Positions 23,301 through 35,419 of a stretch of DNA of 64,000 bases are shown here, one piece after another. Numbering within the stretch: position 1 is the first letter of the stretch; each line of letters begins with the position of its first letter. This DNA is from Bilabrum cf. latius. Taxonomy: Eukaryota > Bigyra: Bicosoecida > Bigyra > Bicosoecida. The DNA lies in the NCBI GenBank assembly GCA_965178125.1, contig OZ237744.1:1-64000 (forward strand), in the 5' to 3' direction. A model generated the notes under the pieces. It worked only from the letters and a program-made list of their open reading frames with translations, was not told the DNA's origin and searched no databases. The translations under genes and the position numbers were made by a program.

Positions 23301-26300
23301 GACATCTGCAAGTTCTGCAGCTGCGCAGCTGGATCGCCGCTGTTCAGCGCCTATTCAACTCGCAAGCAAAACAGAATCTGGTCCGACACCGACAACGCCT
23401 ACCCGGAGAAAGAATCGAGTTGAGCCGCATCTACTGGACTTTGGTCAATGCCGCTGGTACCAAGGCGTGATTGGCGTTTCGCAAGAGCTGCGTTGATGTC
23501 TTCTGCCACTGCAGCAGCTGATGACTTGGCGAGGTCACCTAGCCACACCTCAATCTAGGTTTCCATCGCAACTGGCTTAGTTAGGACCACTGTCTCACTT
23601 GACGAGGCTTTCACGGCGGTAATGCGTCGGTCAGGACCGACCTCTATCCTGTGAATCCCTTGAAACAGCTTCTTCAAATGCGCATGGACAACATCAATCC
23701 GCTTCGACTACCCAAGCAGCTCAAGAAGGTCTTCGTCGCCAATGAAATAAAATCGAGGCATGGCTTGACGCTTCGTCTCTAGGAAGTCTGACAGAGCCTT
23801 CTAACATCGCTCGAGTGCTGCGACGCTTCCACGCAACTCCTTCATGTGCTTGGTATGCTCTCCAAATTCCAGCACTGCAAGGAGCCTCTACTTCTTGTTC
23901 AGAGTTAGCATCGCAGGCTGGAAAGAGCCATCAACCTTCCTGAAGCGAGGCAGCTCGCTTGGAAGCGATCCGGCCCCAAACACAGGTTGCAGGTAGACCC
24001 ATTTGCGCTGTAGCAACTGCAACTGCTGCAGGCGCTCCAAAAGCTGCGATAACCTGGCTTCGTGAGACAGTGCAGCGTCAGAAAAATTTCCAAAAAATGG
24101 TGAATCCTTCAGTGATGCCACCACCGATTGCTAGTCACCAAGGTCGGCGAAGATTTCTTGCCACGATTTGACAACAGGAACCTTGGTACCATCCGCCGGA
24201 GACTCGTAATCAGTAAACTGGAGCCTGGCAGATTCAAGCCATGCCTTGGATTCGTTCAGAGTTTCTCGAATCGTGATCTCACCCTGAGCTTGTGCAACGA
24301 TGCTCTTGAGCTCTTTCATGCGTTCGGAATCTATCAGTGAGCGCAGTACCGGACCACGCACCAAGTCTTCGGCTTGAAGAGACTCGATTCTAGTACTGGT
24401 TGGTAGTCCAGCGCACGCGAAAGCTCTGGCCCAGTGCTGCGTTTGGAACGCCTCCCCTTTCATGAGTTTCAGGCCAGGCATTGCTGACTGTACCCAATCG
24501 CATTCCAATGTTGCTCTGCGAATAGGCTCTGATGTGGATGACTTGCCGCGGGATTGAGCAAGCCTTTCATCCCTGCTCCACTTGTCGGCGAGGTCCCCGA
24601 GCTCGAACAATTTTGGTCTAAACGACAACCAGTCCATCGACGTTAACTCCCGAAGACCTGCTCGCCACTCCTCTAGAGTTTTCCAATCTGCAAAGTACTG
24701 CACAATGTTGCTCTGCAGTGAGGCAGCCACGGACTGGCCTTCAAATGGAATGTCGAATGCTTGGCACGACTGTTGTAATTCTTCTGCCTTGTCCACTTGC
24801 CGTTGCGTCTTCTCCAGCCAAGACTTCATCTGCTACAGCACAGAGCCATAACGCTCACCGTACCAAACACCTTCGTCTGCACACAGAGAGGGGTCAGCCA
24901 AAGCTTCAGACCCAGGCCGGACTGCCTACCATCTGCTCTGCAAACTCTCACACTACTGCCCGAAGCCGTCAGCTTCCTCTCGAAGACGACCGGCAATCTC
25001 CTCCCTCTGCTCACCAATCAGGCCTTCGAACGCCACAATTCGTTGATCAAGCGCCCTCCAGTCCTGCTTGCAAGACTTGATGCGACCCTTTAATTTATCT
25101 AGACCGCCTTTCCGCGGACCAGCTGCAGCGCCGGAAGCCGACATGAGGGAACCGACGACCTTCCTGCTATCATCAACTGACTTGAGCGAAGACAAGATAT
25201 GGGGTGCTGACGATTGGACAGATTCGCGATCCACCTACGCTTGCTTAAGCTCTGCAAGCGATGATGGCCTTTTGGAAAGACCAGCGATTGAGTCCGCCAA
25301 AAACTGTTCAACGGCCGACAACTTGTCACCAAGGTGCGCAAGCATCATGTCAACCATCTACTCGGCAAACAAGTTGATGGCATCCTCCAGGTCATTGCGC
25401 AAGGGTCCCAGACTCATGCGAACGCAGTGGACCCGTTCCAAGTCTGGTACTGAACTGGCATCACGCTTGAGCTGCTTGACGTGTGTGAGCGCTTGGCTCC
25501 ACATCTGGATTGGAATGGCCGCGATCTGCTCGCTGCCTCGCTTGCCTGAATTCGGCTCATCCTGCGCATTGCGCAGACCAAGGAGATTGCGAACGGCAGG
25601 GGCAGCGCTGGGTTGCGTGAAAAAAACTGCGTATTGCTCCCATTCGCCACGAAGTGCGTCAAGTCGCCGGGCAAGTCTTGCGAACAAAAACTCGGCTTTC
25701 CTGTACACCTGGACCAGTGATGCGTTATTGAGGCTAGCCATACGCGCAAACATGTCACTGGAAGCACCATGAAGGGGTGCAAGTTCGCTGGGCAGCACGA
25801 CAAATCTCTTCAGAGCCCGGTAATACTACGCACGAAGCTCTTCGAATGGCGGCACGGTGACCAGCGTTCCGCTCTTTCGAGAAATTGCAACTTCGCATCG
25901 AATGTCGGGCAAACTTTCGTTCAGGGATTCTAATCCAAGCCGAAAAGGAGCTTCAAGAGCCTTGAAGATCTGCATATCCCAGTGCTACAGCCATGCAGCT
26001 GCGGCTGGTACCGTGCGCCCAATCGAGGACACAATGCTAGCCGAAGGTAGAAGCCCCACATCAACTAGGGTCCTTGCGATCGTAGTGCGCACCTTGGTGT
26101 GCAGGTCCAGGAATCCATCACGTCCATTGGTCAGGTCACAAGAAAACATCTTGCATACTGTGCGCGCAATCTCCATGTGCCCAGTCCGGATAATGCGATT
26201 GGCAGTTGCGACGCGCTCAGCACAACCTTGCAGGTCATCTACACGGCCCCAGAGCTGCTGGCTATCCCGACCATGGCCTCCATGCAACTCGCTTGCTTTG

Positions 26301-28365
26301 CCCACGGCTGCTTCAAAGTCGACTAATGGCTGCAGCAAAAGTGGTTTCGTGCACGGCACAATGATGGAGCCAAGCGAATTGTAGAATGCTCCGATTTTCT
26401 TGAGGGCGACAAGGTGGCGGTGTCGCGCCTCCATGGTGGTCAGTGAGGCGATCGCGCCGTCGGGAATCGGGACACCGAGCTCTGCCATTCGGCGGGTGCT
26501 GCTGGTCGCACGCAAGCCAGAGTCAGACACACCAATCGCCATGTTTCCAGTCCCGTCGAAACTCACGACATCACGACCTTCTTGCTCGCTTGCTGAGACC
26601 TCTTGTGCTGCAGACCACAGGTGAGCGGACTACTTGGCTGCGGCTAGTGCTCGTGAGCGAACCGATCGCAGCTATGACTGGACCCTGCCTGGCAGCTGGG
26701 GTAATGATCCGAGCACGCGATGCACAGCCTCAGCTTTCGAAACGATCGAACGCGCTCGAGTGCATAGTGCTGCCGCCTCACTGCCAGTTGTGGAAGCATC
26801 TGCGAGTCGGGAGGCAACCCGAGTGCATTCAGCATCCATATGTTTGATACAGTTTTGCACAGCCTGCCCCGCGTCCTCAAGTGGACCGGCGCATTGCGCA
26901 CCCACTCTGGGCCTCTGCACTAGGTATTGGCAGCGGTGGACCGCAGAGAGCGCCGCGGTCACGCTGGTCACCTCTGCTTCTGAGGCTGAACCCCCCTGCC
27001 CTGCAGCGTAGGCTTTCAACCCGGATGTAGTGCTGCCAGCTGCCTGCCCGGCTAGCTCGCGGTTGATGAGGTTGGCAAGCCAACGCCCTGCAGCTGCTTC
27101 AGTGGTGCCCAGCGCATCATCAAACCGCCGCACCGCTGCACTCCAGCTAGAATTCCCATGCCTGCCCGGGCGCAGAACATCAGCAACCTACAGCGATTTA
27201 CACGCCGATTCTATCGCTGACAGTTCTACTCCTGGGATCCTCGACCGGATGAGTTCGTCAATTGAAGCTCGAAGGCGGAAAGAATCGGTGCAGCGCCTGG
27301 CCACCAGCTGCAGCTCGCGCATGTTGCTGGTGCTCGACTCACTTGGTTGCCAGGGTTCTCTCCGAGATGCCGTGGTCGCCCAAATGACGGCCGTAAGCTC
27401 CTCTTGTGTGCGAAGCCAGGCTCCCAGCACGCTTGCCGCTGCTCTGCATCTCCTTGCCTCGACAGATAGCCCCGGGCGCAACTGCGTGTGCCACAGCATC
27501 TTCGGGTGACCCACAAATACTCTCGCCCACTCAATGATAGCAATTGATACAGATTGCATGGTTCGCTCCACATCGGCCTGGCCAAGCACCCCCTAAGTCG
27601 TGCGCCAAAGAGAATCGAGGACCTCCCTAGCCGAATCGACGGTCGAGGTGGCGACACTCGGGCGAGCCGCAGCAACACGCCTAGCGAATGATTCATCACC
27701 CCTGGCGACAAGACCTCGAAGAGCATCGATAAGGGAGTCTACTTGATTGGCAGAGCGCTCCGTGTCCCGACTGCGGCTAGCTCGAAGGGTCGTCGCGACT
27801 GATCGCAGCTGTTCGAACCAATCGCCCGACCCGGTTGACTATTCCCGCAGACTGCTTGGCTTCATCGAGGCAAGTTCGCTGATAGCCTCTCGAATAGACC
27901 GAGTATCAGCACTGTTGGAAGAGCTGCTATCCAGCATGTGTTCAAGATGTGCGACCACAGACTGCGGAATGCTACCGCTGACGCTAGAAAGTAGTATTTT
28001 CGGCTCGCCATTGCTGCGTAGCCCCTCTTTGATCAGGTGAACTTCAGCGACCACACCAGCCGCTTCTTCTGCGTCTGTATCGGACCGGCTGCCAAGCCCA
28101 AGTGTGGCTGTGCACGTCTTCCCGTCACTGCTGGGCCTAGCAACCAGCACGGCCACACTGCGACAGAATCAGTGGGACAAAAATCAATCAACAAAGTCTT
28201 CACAAATTCCACAGTAGGAGTGCAGGCAAACCGAAAAGGGCGAGCATTGATTCAATCCACGCACCTGGGATCTTCAAGGAATGCACGCAGGTTTCCCAAA
28301 GATTCTTTGGAGTCTAGAGCACAGCCAGTAGCAGATTCTAGTAACAATTTCACAGAGCGTTCCAT
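14312..28365 (-). CDS. DYNC2H1: cytoplasmic dynein-2 (IFT dynein) heavy chain
   Basis: Two exons: 28265-28365 and 14312-28157, joined over a 107-nt intron (GTGCGT...TCGCAG); 4,648 residues, stop TAA at 14312-14314. P-loops: AAA1 GPAGTGKT at 1801, AAA2 GPAGSGKS at 2110, AAA3 GPPGCGKG at 2455, and a degenerate AAA4 GTPGVGRK at 2854. The stalk and microtubule-binding region is near 3150-3350, and the C-terminal domain ends [15 protein letters not shown]1 carries [10 protein letters not shown] and NPAGKGYGG, which mark dynein-2 rather than dynein-1 or axonemal chains. Dynein-2 drives retrograde intraflagellar transport, so the organism builds cilia. Dozens of in-frame TAGs are read through, three at positions where dynein-2 has Gln (22796-22798, 22637-22639, 22346-22348). 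It is somewhat longer than the human chain (about 4,300). Confidence 0.97.
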
Positions 28366-28589
28366 TGCACACGGAGACAGCAGTCTAGTATCCGTTTCGA
28401 GCCAAAGACCGGTGAACGTGACCGGTCGATTGGAACGGCCGCATGCCGAGGTTCGCTGCCACTGGCACAGGTTCGATCGGGTTCCTTCGTGGCGGGGCCC
28501 CAGCCGACAACCACACAGTTCAATCTCTGATTTCTCAGCGCACAACAGCAGTTGAGGATACCTGTGATCGACTTGTGCATATCAAGGCA
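28366..28589. promoter_or_regulatory. probable bidirectional promoter, DYNC2H1 / EFTUD2
   Basis: This 224-bp gap lies between divergent start codons. The plus-strand frame is open upstream to an ATG at 28443, which would lengthen EFTUD2 by 49 residues and shrink the gap to 77 bp. I prefer the ATG at 28590 because it begins the acidic N-terminus typical of Snu114. Confidence 0.4.
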
Positions 28590-31500
28590 ATGGATCGTGC
28601 GGATGATAATGACTTTGGGTTTGGCTCGTCCGACATGCTGGGTGAGCTGGATCTCGATGGTCTTGCCGCTGAACTCGGCGTGGCAGCAGCATCCGATGAA
28701 GGCGCTGAGGAATTCGGTGTTCCTGACGATGAAAGCTCGGGCCAATCTGCAGACAAAGGGGCAGATTCGAGCGTTGGTGCTGGATTTGCTGAAGAGCAAG
28801 AGTTGAACGAAAGCAGCACGGATTAGAATGACGGCTAGCCATCCTCAATCGTTCTCTATGAGGATTAGAAGGTGTATCCATCTCAAGCAGAGATCTACGG
28901 GCATGATGTTACAGTTCAAGTTGAGGATGAGGATGCTCAAGCTGTGGAAGAGCCGCTTGTCGCGCCAATATCATCCTCAAGCATTGCGGTTGGCGAGGCC
29001 GGCATCCCAGAATCCGTGGTGAGTCGCTGGAAAGCTTTCTAGCATATGCTGAATAAGTTTCTATTGCTACTCTATACCGTTCCTGTTTGCCAACCGATCT
29101 TGCGCAGTACGACATGGACTTCTGTGCGGCTCTCATGTCGATTCCTGCCAGTATCCGAAAAATCGCCGTGCTTGGGCACTTGCACCACGGCAAAACAACA
29201 CTATGCGACGCTATCATTGAATAGTCACATGCTCAATCCTGGAATATCGGCAAGTAGCAGCGAAGGTACACTGATGCTCGGAGGGCTGAGCAGGAGCGTG
29301 GTGTATCGATGCACGCAACAGCGTACAGCCTTGTGGTTCGCTCGATGGAAGACAAGAGCTTCCTTCTCCATCTCCTGGACTGTCCTGGCCATCCAGATTT
29401 CGAAGCTGACGTCGAAGCTGCGGTGTCTGGCTGCGATGGGGTGCTGCTTGCGGTGGACTGCATCGAGGGAGTGCGACTCGGGACTCGGCGCAGCATCCAG
29501 CATGCAGCCAATGCTGGGTGTCGGATCACTCTTGTGCTCACCAAAATAGACAGGCTGATTCTTGAGACCCATGTACCGCCCGAAGACGCCTATGCCTAGC
29601 TCCTTGCGGTTGTGTCTGATGTCAACGCCGTGCTTCGCGATGTGGCCGTTGCTGGCAAGCTCGCTCAGAGGGTGGACCCGCGAGACGGGTCAGTTCTCTT
29701 TGCGGCAGCTCAACACGCTCTTCTGTTCTCGCTTCCCTCATTTGTGAGCCAGCACGCCGCACTAAGGGCGCAGCAAGTTCGAGCCAAGAAGAAGAAGAAG
29801 GTAGCCGCAGCGGGTGCTGCTGAGGCAACGTCAATCAGCGTTGCCAGACTAGCTCGTCGGATGTGGGGCGACTGGAAGTACAACGTGCGGACTCGCACGT
29901 TCATTTCAGACGATGCAGTCAAAGCTGCGTTGGTTGCCGCTGAAGAGGAGGCAGCACTGGGTGGCCCCGGCCAGGTACACAGCGATTCGAAGGGGCCTAG
30001 ATCAGGTGCAGCTGGCCAAGCGATGCCGTCGGATGCCCCATCTGCTTTCGCATTCTTTGTCCTCGAGCCGCTGTGGAAGCTTTACTCCGAAGTACTTACC
30101 GCGGAGCCCAGTGAGCTTGCACCGACCTTGCGACAGCTCGGTGTGCGCCTCCCAGCCGCTGCCTGCAAAGAAAACCCGAAGACGCTCTTGAAGTTGGTCC
30201 TTGCGCAGTGGCAAGGCTCCTCGGCTTGCATTGGGAGCAGTCTTGGCTTACATTGCCCACCCCCTGAAGTTGCAGCCGCACACGCCGCACCGGATTCTTC
30301 AGCTGCCGTAGCTCACGTTCTCAAGGCTGTCCCAGAACACGATAGTGACGATTTTAGATATCTTGTGGCCGTTAGTGGTGGCACCCTCAGTCAAGGCGAC
30401 AAACTCTTCGTGCACCGTGCAGGTGGCCACTCAACTGCAGTCGAGGTCAAAGAGATTGCTCTATGCCATGCTCGCTTCGTCACGGTCGTCTCGAGGGCCC
30501 CTGCTGGCAACATTGTGCTTTTGAAGTTAGCTGGCGACGTGGTGCTTGAATCGAGGCAATTTTTGTCTACTTCAGACTCCAGCCCACGACAGGCTGAAGG
30601 TGAGACTACTGGTGACAGCGCCGTTGCTGTTGTGAAAGTGTCTGTCGAACCAGTAAAACCATCAGAGCTGCCAAAGCTTGTTGCAGGGCTTCGCAGGATG
30701 CAGTCTGCATTTGCATCGTCAGTCACTCGTGTCGAAGAGAATGGGGAATACTCAATTTTCGGACGCGGTGAGCTTCACCTCGATGCAATGCTTGAGGAGT
30801 TGCGTGGCTCATTCGCTAAAATCGAAGTTAGAGTTACGGACCCCTCCACCCCATTCAGGGAGTCTTTGAGCCAGTCGTCTGCTGCCCGCGCACGGGCTAC
30901 TTCATTGAATGGCCTCAATACACTATATGCAGTCGGAAGCCCACTCGATCAGGGGGTTCAAAAGGCTTGTGATGAAGGAATGATATCGGCATCGTATGGG
31001 AGCAAACCCACAGCGATTGCCACGCGCGACTTATTGCGGACGACTTTTGGATGGGATGCATTGGCATCAGTGTCAGTAGTTGGCTGCGGGCCGAACGACT
31101 GCGGCCCGAACCTTTGCATTGATGACACGCTTCCAGGCTTACCTGGCAGTCAGCTTCTCAAGTCGTGCTACGAATCAGTTCTCAGTGGATTTCGATGGGG
31201 ATGCTAGCAAGGGCCTTTGTGCGAAGAGCCACTTCGAGGCATTGAATTTAAGATTGTTGAGGCACAGCTTGACAGCGATCTCAGGAAAAGATCCCCTGGT
31301 CAGCTTATCCCAGCCTTTAGGAAAGCCACTTTTGCATCTGTACTGTTGGGTGATCCGATACTATTGGAGCCATATTACGCTGTTGAGATCATCGGCTCTG
31401 CATCAGCGGTCGACATCGCAGAAGGTATAGTGACCAAGCGTCGAGGCCGAGTGGTGTTGTAGAATCCATGCCAGGGATCACCTTTGATTTGTCTGCATGC

Positions 31501-31783
31501 GTACATTCCTGTTATTGATTCTTTTGGATTTGAAACAGATGTGCGCACTGCAACTAGTGGTCAGGCCTTCGCAGTATGCATCTTTGATCATTGGGAGAAA
31601 GTTCCCGGTGATCCTCTGGATAGTAATGTTCAGCTCAAGCCTCTTGAACCCAGTTCTCTTCATGAGCTGGCGCGAGAGTTTGTGGTTAAGACGCGCCGGA
31701 GGAAAGGATTGCAGGAGGAAGTCATGGTGAAGCCCTACTTGGAAGCTGAAGTTCTTGAAGAACTTGCTCACATGAATGAATGA
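28590..31783 (+). CDS. EFTUD2: U5 snRNP GTPase EFTUD2/Snu114
   Basis: Exons 28590-29018 and 29108-31783, with an 89-nt intron (GTGAGT...TGCGCAG); 1,034 residues, TGA stop. An acidic N-terminus is followed by the conserved VLYEDQKVYPSQAEIYG stretch. The GTPase domain has the unusual Snu114 P-loop GHLHHGKT near residue 166, then EQERGV, DCPGHPDF and TKIDRL (NKID in human). The EF-2-like domains continue to IPVIDSFGFETDVRT and REFVVKTRRRKGL near the end. Snu114 is the spliceosomal EF-2 paralogue that regulates Brr2 during activation and disassembly; its presence fits the introns seen here. The TAG at 29222-29224 aligns with the Gln of IEQTH in human and plant Snu114. Several more TAGs are read through. 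Confidence 0.97.
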
Positions 31784-32602
31784 AAAAGCTAGTGAAGTGT
31801 TCGCATTTACCAATAATTCAGCAAAGTTTGACTGTTTGATTCTGTGATAGCGTTTAACCCAGGTTTCGAGCCACCAAGCGAAGCTCTGACCAGTCATGTA
31901 AACAATTACTCGAAGCTTCATAATGATTATGTATGCATCTACTATTGTGTTCGCCGGTACGCTTGCTTATTCGATGATCCGACAAGCAGAGCAAATAAAT
32001 GGGTACAAGCGTAACATTTCTTCATTCGACTCTAAGAATATTTTGCTCACATAAACAACTGACAAGAATGCTTTTAATAGTAAGAAGGACCGATGATGGC
32101 ATTTTGTGTAAAAAAAAATGAGAGCTCGCATTGGACGGTTTAGACTACCCAAATGCAAATACAACCTGCAGTGGTAGGTTTCTGGCATCACTTGGGCTCT
32201 TTAAGCCTCGAGCTTGATTCCCTGAGACAAGGCGAACTGAGTCGAGTCATTTTTGCTTGGGTAAACACAAAGTAGAAGCCAATTGGTTAGGGTTAGCTCT
32301 TCAAACGAATGAAAGGGCGAAATGATGTAATTATATATAAACCGTCAAATCGATTCTTAAAACTACATCAATCAAATCTTCTCCCTTTATCAGTGCATTT
32401 GACACTTTTTCTCAGAGTCTGACTGCGTGCTTCCACCATATAAAATGCCGATTCTACTGCCACTAACATCAACAGATCTGCTCCTACCACTTGTCTATGA
32501 AGAGGATACACGACCATTATTTTAGACAAGGTATTTATATAAGTCTTGCTCTATAGACATGGAGGAATAAGTTCACAAATCATAAAACATGACAATTTTT
32601 AT
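31784..32602. other. AT-rich convergent intergenic region, EFTUD2 / TTC29
   Basis: This 819-bp stretch is clearly more AT-rich than the rest of the window and contains TATATATAAAC (about 32330) and CATATAAAATG (about 32438). I tested it by eye for spliceosomal RNAs and tRNAs and recognised none. Short ORFs on both strands look random. It includes a short GGTTAGGGTTAG telomere-like motif near 32285. Confidence 0.5.
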
Positions 32603-33985
32603 TCAAGAAAGTGTTCCTACATTTCTCGAAGTTTTCCAATCCAAAACTTTTTTCATTCCCCCGTTTGACAATGCTCGAATTAGCTTCTCCTCAAGCATTC
32701 CTGCCTGGGCGATTCCAAGCTAAACTCGAGTGCCCTCAATGTCTGCTCTCGAAACTCCACCCGCTCCGGCCTCCACCAGACCCCGGCGAAGGTCAAATGC
32801 CGATCTCAGCTGACGAACTGCATCAACTTGATCTCTAGTGGCACTTCGCGACCCAGAAAAAGCGTCCTTAGCCAATTCGACGCCAAGCACAGCTTTTGCA
32901 GCTGCCTGCTCCTTCGTGTCACCACTTTCCGCTGCAGCTTTCTGGTACTAAGCTAGGGCCGACAGTGCTTCTTCATCCTTTCCAGCAAGTCTGCATGCTT
33001 TTGCTAGGCAAGCAAAACCTCTCCCAATGTCCGGCACATCCGAGTCTACATCCGACTCTCTACTCTGGCCCCCAACAGCCGTTTCCCTCTCCAATTCCTC
33101 CTGCTTGCTGGCCTTCAGAGACTCACACAAAGCAATGTACTACCTAGCCAAGTCAGCGGCCTCATCGATATCACCATTGCGAAGGGTGAGGGTTGCACAC
33201 GAGTGCAGGCACTCAGCTTCTTCCTTGCGATCGCCGCAACCTCGAGCTGCTGCCAACGCTGCTCTGATGTGCTCAACAGCAGCATCAAGATCATCAGACT
33301 CTGTGTACTCATCGGCTAGCTTTGTGTGCAACTCGATGAGCGAAGAGAGTGCTTGCTGGCGACGGCGAGCGAGCCCACTCTCCTCCGCGACCTGTGCGCA
33401 TCTCTCCAAGAGGGCAGCTGCGCTCGCGTAGTCTCCAGCCCTGCGGCACAGCCCTCCAAGTTTAGACGTTACTTCCAGCTCAGCTTCGTTGGACCCACAC
33501 AGGCGAGCCGATCCCAGGGCCCGCTCAAGCATCAAGACCGCAGTGCGGAGATCTCCTCGCTACGCAAAGAGGTCCCAACCGAGCCTAAGCATTCTGGCAG
33601 TGACGCCCTCGAGGTCGCCGCTACGTTTCTCAATATCCGCAGCTCGCAGCTCATCTGCTGTGAAGTTAAGGGTTGCATCATCAATAGGCGGGCAGATATC
33701 GCTATCCGTTGCGACTCCATTCGCTCCAGAAGCAGGGTCGGAGTTTGCACCGGTACCGCGGTTGGTATCCTGTCGGTCCATCAGGCTGACAATATCAGAG
33801 AAGGGATCCGGGTATCCTTGCACGAGCAAATCAACGCACGTGGATCGAAACTGCGGACTTTCTCGAGATATCGCTGGGTTCTTTATGATTGCTCCTGCTC
33901 CCCTTCCGCGTTCTTTGAGTTCGGGCTGCAGAAACGCGGCAGTGCCTTTCTTGTGCTTTGATCGAGCGCGCCTCGATTCTAGCAT
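32603..33985 (-). CDS. TTC29: TPR protein TTC29-like (ciliary)
   Basis: One exon of 461 codons (460 residues; human TTC29 is about 475), ATG at 33985, TGA at 32603-32605. The N-terminal CVDLLVQGYPDPFSDIVSLM corresponds to the TTC29 segment CVDMLRDGYHKSFTELFALM. The middle is helical TPR-like repeats (about residues 150-380), including DIGRGFACLAKACRLAGKDE. The end GIAQAGMLEEKL then KKVLDWKTSRN matches the family C-terminus. TTC29 is an axonemal/IFT-associated protein needed for sperm and ciliary motility in animals and trypanosomes. In-frame TAGs at 33560, 33140, 32948 and near 32690 are read as Gln. The intronless structure is typical of this window. I judged homology from remembered family sequence, so an alignment would help, but agreement at both ends is convincing. 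Confidence 0.8.
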
Positions 33986-34162
33986 TTCTAATTGACCCTA
34001 TCAAGAGAGCTTACGAGAGGTGCGTTCCTTAGCTGTGCGAGTGGCTGGCCAGGTGCCGCGCAGGGGATCCGTTGGAAAGTTTCAGCTCCGAATCAATTCA
34101 GGATGCGCCCTTTGGTGGTGCTTGCACTATCTCTTGCGTCGCGACAGTATTCAATCCCCTAT

Positions 34163-34208
34163 TGAGGCCAGTTGCAAGCAAGCAAGCAAAGCAAGCAAGC
34201 AAGCAAGG
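34163..34208. repeat. GCAA/AAGC microsatellite
   Basis: A run of CAAG units (GCAAGCAAGCAAAGCAAGCA and so on) lies between TTC29 and the next gene. It is a simple tetranucleotide repeat with a few interruptions. Confidence 0.85.
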
Positions 34209-34231
34209 CAAGCCGACTTGCCACAGCTATT

Positions 34232-35419
34232 TCACTTGCTGCCCCACAGTTGCACGGTTGCTGCAGCCCCCACAACGCACGCCACAAGCACCAGACACCG
34301 GATGCGCGCCCGGCGGCGGGCCCCCAAGGCAGCTGCACGAGCCTGCCGCCGGGCCTGCAACAACGCGCACGTGCCACACCTCCCCGACAGTCTGCCCCAC
34401 TCCGGGGCTGGCAGCATCTCCAGTTTGACACGGGTCATCGTCCTCCTGCTCTCTGACGTCTCCGCGAGTACTCCAGCCCTCGTGCCGAGCGCCGTCCCAA
34501 GCTGCTATCTAGATATGTCACCACCGGTATCGAGCAGCGGCGGCCGCACAGGTTGCTCCATTTCGCACAGTCTTGCCCTGGCATGACCCAGGTATCCCAT
34601 GAGCGGTAGGAAATCGTCCGGATACTGAAGTGTTTCACGACTAACGCGCTTGGAAGCGGCAAAACTCTGCCTGGGCCTGCGCAAGGACTGTGCATCCCCA
34701 CGCGCTGCCTGCTCAAAGCGAGGGTGTCTAACAAGCAGCGGCTCGGTCATATGTGCAAAACGTGTCCCCCAGCCACAGTCGGAACTATCGTCACTGGCAT
34801 TAGGGGCACCACTGGCAGTGCAAAGTGTGTCACCATGATTGGCAATGCAAGGACGCCACTGACAGTGGGGCCACTCATCTTGCTAGCACAATGCTCCACA
34901 GGCCATCTCCAGCCATTTCCGATGCTCCCACGGAATTAGTGCCCTAAACGGGTGCATGCAGTACAACATGCGCTTGATTGTGCCGTCCTCCGACCAATCC
35001 GGTCTCGGGGCATTGCTGTGTGGCTGCAGCCCTGCTGCAGATACAGATGAATCCCAACCGATCCAAGCAGCCCACTCCATCGCTACGTCGTACACGGGGC
35101 TCGTTGGGGGAGGCATACACTCATGGTACTCCAAATAATGCGCAAGACCCTCTGTCCAGTACAGATTCTCGAGTTGAAACGCTGCACACCCCATCGACTT
35201 CTGGTGACCAGGTCCTGCCGTACAGTTGCCAAACCTGCAGAAAGAGTAGCCATTCTCCCACTCCCGAATACATCCAGCCATTCTGAAGAAATCAATGAGT
35301 AGTGTGATCCAAGCTTGTTTTCCTTCTTGACTCCAGCAGTAGTCAGAGAGCTTCAACCACGCACCTGGCTGCGGTGGCGCTTGCGATTTGCCCCAGAAGC
35401 CTAGCTCTACGTCCTCCAT
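34232..35419 (-). CDS. uncharacterised protein with a C-terminal membrane anchor
   Basis: A single exon of 396 codons starts at ATG 35419, directly preceded by an in-frame TAA, and ends at TGA 34232-34234. TAGs at 34883 and 34505 join three segments. The N-terminal 150 residues form a compact, Trp/Tyr/Cys-rich domain with conserved-looking motifs (AWITLLIDFFRMAGC, NGYSFCRFGNC, WTEGLAHYLEYHECMPPP). I do not recognise the family by name, though the pattern looks like a conserved eukaryotic domain. The last ~25 residues are an Arg-rich stretch followed by one hydrophobic helix (CLVLVACVVGAAATV), so it is likely tail-anchored to an organelle membrane with the domain in the cytosol. It is divergent from the EF-hand gene. 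Confidence 0.75.

Noticed and set aside
14312-28365. Dynein-2 as a pseudogene riddled with stop codons
   Set aside because: All interruptions are TAG, never TAA or TGA, no frameshifts occur over 13.8 kb, motifs are intact, and unrelated neighbouring genes show the same pattern. A decayed gene would carry all three stops and indels.
28443-28589. Upstream ATG for EFTUD2 at 28443
   Set aside because: The frame is open, but the extra 49 residues are unlike Snu114, whereas the ATG at 28590 begins the expected acidic N-terminus. It would also leave only 77 bp for two promoters.
31784-32602. tRNA or spliceosomal snRNA gene in the AT-rich gap
   Set aside because: I looked for tRNA A/B boxes and for U1, U2, U4, U5 and U6 core sequences and found none. 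The TATA-like boxes alone are not enough.
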